Positions 37,508 through 46,500 of a DNA stretch of 64,000 bases are shown piece by piece. Origin of the DNA: Ligula intestinalis (lineage: Eukaryota; Platyhelminthes; Cestoda; Diphyllobothriidea; Diphyllobothriidae); assembly GCA_036362985.1 (NCBI GenBank), contig JAYGXS010000001.1, positions 21,770,827 to 21,834,826 on the forward strand, in the 5' to 3' direction. A program made the position numbers and the translations under genes. The notes under the pieces are model-generated. The model was not told the DNA's origin and searched no databases. It was given only the letters and a program-made list of their open reading frames with translations. Within the stretch, counting starts at the first letter, position 1. Each line of letters starts with the position of its first letter.

Positions 37508-40500
37508 ATTGTAATTGAAAATGTCATTTTCAGCGTTCCCTTTGGTGACCTTTGTTTTTCACCTATCCATCAGTTTGTTGCTCTCCTAACAATTTGCTTC
37601 TTTCCTCTTCCACTTCCCTGTCCTGACTCTCCGCGAAATCAGGATTACGTCCAAATTGACGGTTACGTCCTGTTTGGTCTGCTCAAACGAGTTGCGCCAG
37701 CTATCTACAAATTCCTCGTAAGTTCACAGTGTGCACCAAAATTGATAAAATATTTTGAAGTTAACGCCATTTTTTCAAATCTTTTATAAACCGTGCTTGC
37801 CAAGTGTTCTACTGAAAACCGAACTTCACCGATAATCCTGGGTTTTTTAAGCGCGTTTACCGAGCAGTTTATGGGACTTCCTCGTCCTGTTGCGCTCTTG
37901 AACGCAATGTACCATCCTCACCGACAGTCTTATTTCGATTAGCCTTGTAGACAGGTAGCAGTATCTGTTGTAACGGTGGCATCTGACGTGTGTAACCGTA
38001 GAATTACGCCCCTTTGAAATCGCCAAGTAAGAACACAATAGAAGGGCATAATTCTGGAATACACCCGGAGGAGGATTTATTGTGTACAAAACCCNNNNNN
38101 NNNNTCGCATGTAACCGATTGCCTTAGCAGTTCCTGTGACGCCCTCGGTTTCTCCCCCCCCCTTCCCAACCCCCACCCTTCCTCCTGCCTCATTATTTTA
38201 GGTCTCCACCCCTATTCACTTGAAACAGCTGCTCTATAAGACATAGGCCATATCGGTCTGGAAGTGATTTATTGCGGTGGTTTTCAAGTATGAGATCCAA
38301 GCTACCACACTGTGACGCAAACAATAAAGCCAGGTAGTTCCGTTGCCGCAACAACTACAGAAAATTTCAGATGCCTTCTCAGTCAGCATCTCGTGCAAAT
38401 ATGTGGCTATTCACCTTTTGGCGTGCACCTAAATTCGTTCGCACGCCTTCAGGCAATTCTTTGATTAATTGCGATTCATCTCACTCACACACGTCAGTCA
38501 CACGCTAACTTATTCCTCGTCGCCCAGCAGGTCATCCCCAGTTTCTCTGCCCGGTGCTCGAACCAGCCAAAGCACGCGCACACACACGCACGCAGGCGTA
38601 TAACCGGTGCCGTCAGCTTTGTTTACCCAACCTGTTACTTCACATTCGGCAACACTCAGACGATTCTCTTCCTTTGATCCACCCAGGCCTCTATGTCTTG
38701 CGGATAGTAATCTAACGACATTGAAAACTTATGCTATTCACTGCTATTTTGCGGACGCAACCTGCTTGCTGTTCCCAAGTTTGATACTACAAATGGCCTC
38801 TATAAAATAGTGCGGTTACGAAATTCTCCGGTTCCCCCTCTACCCCCGGCAGTTGGGTCGTATGATTGGACTCCAATTGATAAGTCGTGTCGGTCGTTTT
38901 TTGTATCATGCAGCGGTGGAAATTTGGCGGAACCTGTTCTACCACCCGTGTGTGTGTGCAGTAGGGTATTAATATTTCTCTTCATAAAACTTAGTTTACA
39001 AGTGAACCGTCGCACCCCCCGCCTCCCCCGTATTGAGCTTTTTTTGTGCTACTGTTAATTGATAATGGGATATGGAATGACTCTCTCCATGTCCAAAAGT
39101 TGTCCTTTTACTTGATATGATTAGCTCTTGGTGTTATTGTACCAATCGGCTTCGCCGATGTCACGGATATCAGTAGTCGGAAGCGAGCTCGCAAATGTCA
39201 GCCCAGTGTCGCTAGCCGTAAACGTGTATGACACCCATGCATTCGACGTCTGACTTGACACTGTTGAGCCACGTCCCCAGTTGACCGTCATGTCGGTACT
39301 TCCAGTTTAAACTGCGAGAGGGATTCACAACCGTTCTGCAGAGGTCCGTCGGTGGCTTGCGACGGACATGTCCAAGTTATTGCAATGGGTTATGCTGGAT
39401 TTATGACGCTAGATTTTGTAGTTGGAAATACCTGCAGTATAGCTTAACGTTGGAAAGTGGATCCTGTCAGGAGAGTCTAAAGATGTGTCAAAGACTTCAT
39501 GCGATAGAACTTCCCTAAGGCCTATGTTGTATTTTTTTCCGCACCTTACTGAAAAGTAGCGAACGCATGTCGTGTGCGCGGAGCACACCCCCATTCCCCC
39601 CCCTTGTGAACTAATTGTAGACCTCCAGCCTGTTGTAACAGTAGCCAAAGCTGAGATGTCACCGCCCCAGAGGAAGAAAACGACAAGAAGAGGGCAAAAG
39701 CAGAAGTCTTTGAGCGTAATTGGTACAATATATTTAGGGCAACAAAGGCGTATAAAACTGTCCATCGGGCCAATCAGCTTCTGTCTTGGCTTGGGTAGTG
39801 ACACGATTAGCCTGTGACTCAGCGGCTGGCTGCAGATTTAGTCTTAAATTATTGATTGATTGACTGCCAGTATGCGTTTGACGCGTGTAGGCCGATAGAC
39901 AGCCTGCCGTAAGCACGCTCGCTACGTCTATGCTAGCTGTCCGTTAAGCTCCTCTTAACACGACCTACTCCTCAAATAGGTCATTTTTTGACATACGCAG
40001 TATGTTGCCTATCGCAAGACAGATGTCAACCAAAAATCTGAAGAGCTTTTGCTCTGAAAAAAAAAGCAATTTTGAGTATGCTTAATCGTGCAGCTTAATC
40101 CCAAGATCTTTCATTCCCGGCACCATTCCTGTTTTTGGCCGCTTCACTAACGCCTCCTTCAGTAATACGAATTATTTTAAGTGGTTTTTGAAGCCTATAT
40201 AAATTGAAATAAATTTATCGAAAACGTGCACGGAAATTTTCTTCCCTGCCCTCCTCCAGTAACGAATTATGTCTCCAAATGTTATACATGAAAGCAATTT
40301 ATCTTTCGGTTTCAAATATTTTTTTTCCAATTCGCCAATAATTTTGACCGCGATCGATCACTACGCCGGCAGTTGAAATTCCCATACCACATGCCTTTAA
40401 ATTGGCCTACAAACTGACCCATTCCTCTGCGCTAGGGTGAAGTCACATACTGGTCGATATAGGGAAAGACAGGATTCTCTATGAATGGATATTTCAGGAT

Positions 40501-43500
40501 CTCTTAAAATATCTCGTAATTATAAAATTTCCAGCTATATAAGGCCATCGAACCTACGTAGTATTCTCAAATTCGAAAATGTAAGAATTCAGAGATATGA
40601 ATTATAATTTATCTTCTGTTCACCGGAATAAATTTTAAGATTTGCTGACGTTTCCGGAAGCTAGGCCTGCTGTCCTTTTAACAAAGCAAATACGGACTAT
40701 TATCGATCAGCAAGTTTAAATTTGCGCCTGTACGGGTTGGCCTTGGGTTGATCGATTTTGCTCCGGTCGCTGTTTGGCCATGCGTGGGGATTTTAGCTTG
40801 AAGCGACGGTAGTTGATGTTCTGCTTCGTTCCCACGGTAGCGGATGCTGTTAATCCTGCTCCCTCTTCCGGTGGTTTCGTCACAGGGCAGGATTACCAGC
40901 ATCCTCTACAGTGGGGACAGAACAGACCACCAATTGCCGTCACACCAAGCCAAAATCCACACACAGGGCTAGACAGCGAACGGAGAAAAATCGAGCAGCC
41001 CAAGGCCAACGCTTACGGCCGCAAATTTAAACTTGCTGATCGATAAAGTCAGTATTCGCTTTGCCAAAGGACAGCAGGCCCAGCTGTCCGAAATTTCAGC
41101 AAATCTTCAAATTTATTCTGGTGAGCAGAAGATGAATTATTACTACGCAAGTATGCCTTTCTTACACGGTGTTGTTTTTGCAGGTGGTTGAAAAGAAGCT
41201 CCTCCAAAGGCCTGCATCCTAAAGTGAATGTGGTGTCTTGGTTGTTAGGCCGTACGATAAGTAATACTGCCTTAGCCTACTTAGGAAAAATATTTTTCAA
41301 TCGAAAACACATTTGACGAAGTAGACGACCAGCTACTGTATGAAGAACACTGTTTTGCGCCTGTGCACTTTCTGGTCATCTGACGTCTGCACTTTTCTGT
41401 TTTCTGCAGAAGCTTCCATACTATACTGCTTCACCCCAACTGACCTCGCAGCTTGAAGGACCTCTCTATGCAGGTGCATGTGGACTTGGTGTGTGGGCAA
41501 GCGGGGCAAATGTCCTGCACCTACTAATGCGCAGGTGTAGTCCTCCAGCGTGTGTGTACATTTGTGCCAATTTTGGTGAAATAACGAGCCACACTGCTCC
41601 AAAGGGCTCTCTGGCTCTCACACATACTGACGTAAAATTGCGCGCACATGCATATTCAGCTGATCCTCCAGTTTCACGTAGAGAGAGAGAGGCTGGCCAC
41701 CCACCGCGAAATGATTCAAATTCGTTTTACGACGTTCCTTGCCAGTGTATTGGAATTCGCCTGTGGTTATGTTTCGTGTATATCGCTGTTTCAGTCCCAC
41801 TTGTGGCAGTTTGCCGTACAACTAGAGGGGTGCAAAAACGGTGACTTGTACGTGAATCAATGCTCACATTCGAGGGAGGTCTTTTGGGCGTATCTGCTCA
41901 TATTCCGTTATTCCGAACTTTCGTTGAAGTTGGTAGAATGTGGCTGTTATAAACTTGTGTCTTGCCAATAAAAGCAAATCAGCACTCACACCAAACAGTT
42001 GTCGATTTTTCGCACGCGTTTAAATTTTAACTGTAATATACGGCAAAACTCCTGTGCGCACACTGCTACTGTGCTGTGATTATGTCTCTGATGATCAATC
42101 CGCAACGGATATCGCAACTTCAGGCGAATAAAAGTGATGTCCCAGTTATCGAGTCGTCTTCTTCTCAACCTTGTGTATGCCTGCGTTGACGCTGCTTTCA
42201 TTCCCCAGTCGTATGTTAGGAAAAACAGGCAGACAGGGTAGCAGATAATAGTTTATTATAACTGTTTCTGCTCGTACATCAACTGTGTGTTCCATGAGTC
42301 CGTCAGCTGCCTCTCTTATATCGTTGGTCTCGTCTCGGCAGCAGAGTCCCGTGTCGCCAGTAGCAAAATCTCGTTTCCCCAGCAGCAGAATGCCGCTTCC
42401 AGCGGTGGCAGCGTATATAAGGTCCAACGGTCTTTGATCCATTGGTCCATTCGAGCAGTCATCGTGTGGTGTCCTCAGTCTGACACTTGACGCGCGCTTT
42501 GCCCTCGCCAGGCGTGACCTCAGAACCCGGCCGGCGGCTGTCCTTGCGTCCTCGCGTGTCGGCCCTTTGAAGGTCGCGTTCTTGTCCTGTTCTGCCTGCC
42601 TCCGCCAGCATGTAACTTCTTTTGCTCCCTTGCCCGCAGGACGGCCCGAGTGACGACTCACGTGCTGGGTCGTTCTAACAACGACAGTCGTTAATGAATA
42701 TTCACCGACGGTTTACGGAACTCACTTGTCCTGCTCTGCCTTGAGCCTCTTCTCTCGGGTCATGACAGCAGACAAAGCGGCTGGTGGTCCTAGCTAGATA
42801 GTATTGTCAGCGAGTCTCGCTTGTCTTTGCTGGTAATACTATCTGATAGATATGGTTGTAAGTATTCCTGTATGCCACATGGTTTTACTCTCAATTCCAG
42901 GTGGCTTTTTCGAGTTTGCTTCAATAGAAAGAGGTCTATACTTAAAATTAGCATGTAATTGTGTCATAAGATATATAAAACGTTGCCAACTAATGAGAAA
43001 CTTGGACTGCACAGTCAGTCCAATGTATGTTGTGTTGTGTGTAGTGGCCGACTGGCGGAGTGAGAGTCAGGCTGCAGTAGTTTCATGGTATTCCTACACA
43101 GCTGGTATCCGAATCAGATTTGGTGGCACGCGTAGGGATGACTTCGGCTGCGCCAGTCACCGGCGTCCGACCCCGCCTCTGATCTTCTTGGCTGTGTCTT
43201 TGCAGCAGGCTTAAGGGGGGGGGGGTTGAGAAAAGATAGAATGCGTTAGGTTCTGCGGAGTCTTTTATCACATAAAACTAATTCACGCGCAGTCCGTCGT
43301 CCCCAAACCAGCCTGTTGTGGAGCATTTGGCGAACATGGTCGAAATCGACTGGCCGACTATCATTGTCAGTTATCTGAGCAGCGCCATCTGACCGGCGCA
43401 GACAGTGCGTAGGTAAGGCCCGGAAATGGTCGCTCCATACACTGTACACACTTTGTAGGAATTTTTCTCGTATTTACGTCTCTTTAGAACTTCCTGTGGT

Positions 43501-46500
43501 CAATTTCATAAATTGGCTTTTATTGTTCCAGGAGGAAACACATTTGTGCTTTTATGGACCGAAACTGCTAGCACGCGTTTTATACACCAGCTATTGGGGT
43601 GCTGCATACATTTTAACTTTTCGTAACACAATCTTGAGGAGGTTGTCCATCCACTCCGCGCTGAGTTAATGACTGTGAAGTCTTTCCGTACTATGCACCG
43701 TGGCTTCCGACACATGTTCTGCTGTGCCTCGGCATATCAGCGTTTGGTATTCCGAAGCGGAAGTCTATAGGCTGTGGTTAGACCTCTCTCTCTCAAAAAT
43801 ATGTATTCTTGCAACAGCACAAACTTCGAAAGTATGTTGGACAAATGAATGTTTATCATCTTTATATGAAGGCTCGAATACAATAACTATAGGGTAGCTT
43901 TGTTCAAATTCGCCAGAATTAGTTATTTTTGGCTTTTTTGCCTCATTCTGGTATCTTTCGGCACCGGGTACTGCTGTTGCCCTTGTTTGTGACATCCTAG
44001 TACTTGTATTTGGGAAGGAGGGGGAGGGCAGATCGTGTATGTGGCATGCGCGGACAAAGTCAGTAGTTATGCCAGCCACTGCGCCCATTCCCCCCCCATC
44101 AGGCAACTCACCGGTTCGGACAGTGGCTGGGGATAAGGATAGAGATTGAGGTCGGCAGTTTTACACACTATAAACACTCTAACATGCTTCTGAACTACCA
44201 CGGTACGTTAAAAAAATTGGCTTGGTATGTTGCCAAATAACGGGAGAACTCGCACCACACCCTCAGCCCAGTTTGTGTGGTGTGGCCAACACTGGTGGAC
44301 TGCAATGGCACCTTCTTAGTGTGATCCCTATGGCCTGCCCACTCCGTGAGACCCAAGCCAGGTGCAGCGGCCCGCGTGGGGATGGCTTCGGCCGCGCCAG
44401 CCGCCTGCGTCCCCTCCCGCCTCCGGTCTTCTGGACTTGGCCATGACACCGAGTTCAAGTGATAGAAGGGTAAAAATGCTGTAGGGTAAGTGCGATTCTA
44501 CTCTCACTTTAATGCGCAAGTTCCCGTCCCTGCGTCATCTTGCTGTGGGACTTACGGCGTAAATCTTTGAAACCGGCGGCCGAGCTGCTGCCGCTAAAAT
44601 TAGGACACGGGAATGGGCATCCCCGCTGGAATTTAGCTTTTAAAGCTACCTGTAGTATGGAGGCTACTTATGACAGTACTCGCCCCATCTTTTTCCTCAT
44701 TCTCTGTTTTGTGTTATTCTCATTGTGGTAACTGCTGTGTTCATCTTTATCAGAAAATACCCTTTGTTTCCCGTTGCATAACGTTTTTATGCCATTTTGC
44801 CTTATTTTTGGAAGGTGAAAATGGGGGTTGAACCCATCGTTCTTGTGCTGGAATGGTTTATGTGCGTATACACCCGTACTCTGCCTTGGGAGTCCGTTCT
44901 GCGTGTTCTCGACATGTTTTTCTGCGAAGGTGCGTATTTAATTTATTCCTCCTTATACAGAAAACGTTGTGCAAGTCTCCTGTCATGTGATGGGTATTTT
45001 TTATTCCCAGAATCATCACATGTTGAACTGTTTTTTTTACTTTTCTCATGTTTAAAGCATTTTTTCCCGAGGCGTAAATTGGAAGCAAGCGAAAACAGCA
45101 GAATATATTTGTGAAAATGAATTTGGAAAGAGCTTATTAACTGCTTCCTATCTTTGCATGAATAAAGAAACAGTTGGAGAACACAGCATTTCGAGTTTTC
45201 ACAGAATCAATTAAAAAAAGCGAATGGTCAATAGTAACGTCATCTTTAAACTTGGGGAGAAAATTGGGGATGGGAATTAACAAGAGTAACAGTGTGGCAT
45301 GTATTTGCAAAGGCAGTTGAAGATAAACAACATCGTCTAATTGCTTTCATAGGTCGGGTTTCCCCCGCCGTATATAGACTGCTTCCGTGTAGCGCAAGGG
45401 CCGGTTTGTTCGTGCTCGAACAAGAACTAGGAAAGATACGTTGATGTGAACGGAATGACCACTGTCTAACAAGTGTTTTGCAATGGATGACCGTGGCGTT
45501 CTGTTTTCTTGTTTTAAAAGCCAAGAAGGCAGATGTTCAGCAGCCATGGTCGCCAATTGCCTTTGCGTACGGCCAATGTACTTGTATCCGCAAGTGCACG
45601 TGAATTCATAGACGCAGTTTGGGGTGGCATGCAAAAGCAAGGCTTCTTTTGACCGGTTAACTGAAAGGCTTTTATTTGGAGTGGGGAACACAAGTTCTGC
45701 TGCATAGCACGTTCTCTGTATGGAACAACGTAGTTGACACTTCCATGTTTTTGAGATATTGTCTCCCTTAAAAGGTAAAGATATAAGAACGGGCTTTTTC
45801 AAAACCGACTGGTCCGTAGATTTCGGCCGTAAAGTGTTTTCGTAAGGGGTAGCCATGCTTAAGAAGGGCATTGTTTATGCAGGCATTCTCTACCGGTAGG
45901 TTCTCAATGGAGCAAATATTCTTAGTTCTCTGGAACAGTGTAAGTGCCAGATTTCGTTTCCACTCTATTGGCACTAAGCTCGCAAGATTTAGGTGTCGGC
46001 CTTTACAGGTAGTCTTGTGGGAACCAGTGCGCTTATTGAACCATCACCCCTCTGAGTTAGAGGACGTCTAGGAAGGACAACTTGTTGTTCTGCTCCATCT
46101 CTATCGTGCATTTTATTCATAAAATCAAGATTTTCGGCGTCTTTTTTTGGTATCAACAATGGTGAATATATCGTCTGTCTATCGTTGTCTTATTAGGATG
46201 GAATGAAACCCTATCTTCTAAGTGACTCAAAATGTCTGTGAAGGTAGGCCCGCATAGAATCTTCACTGCCACTCCATCAATTTGTCTATATATTAGCCCA
46301 TCAAAGACCAGTTTCACCTTCTTTGTACAAATTGTCAACAATTCCCTTAGTATGTCAGGCGGTCGCTGAAGTCGATAAGACAAAAGCAGTAGGCGCTTGA
46401 TTGTTTCCAAGTTGTGGTTTAACCGTTTTATGCTTTTCTGTATATGGGGGAAAGTGTCTAATCCAGCCGGTGTTTTGGTTCAAGGAAGCCCATTTCATAG

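Larger units (their letters stand above)
18534..37642 (+). other. Intron 4 (about 19.1 kb)
   Basis: Donor GTAAGC, acceptor CGAAATCAG. It is packed with repeats listed separately. A TA dinucleotide run is at about 19019-19034. Stretches 18.6-21.1, 25.1-27.5, 28.0-30.9 and 31.4-32.5 kb hold no supported gene; short open frames there match no family I recognise. Confidence 0.8.
37718..44814 (+). other. Intron 5 (about 7.1 kb, contains an assembly gap)
   Basis: Donor GTAAGT, acceptor TTTTTGGAAG. Repeats inside are listed separately. 38105-40600 and 41140-41990 show only unrecognised short open frames. Length is uncertain because of the N run at 38095. Confidence 0.75.

Noticed and set aside
37406..37789. 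127-codon open frame with a long poly-Val run
   Set aside because: The Val run is the (TAG)n microsatellite read in one frame. Its later part overlaps exon 5, which is the only supported coding piece.
42146..42661. 171-codon minus-strand frame
   Set aside because: No recognisable domain, and it overlaps TATA/AATAAA signals more typical of a retroelement terminal region. Kept only as a tentative LTR.
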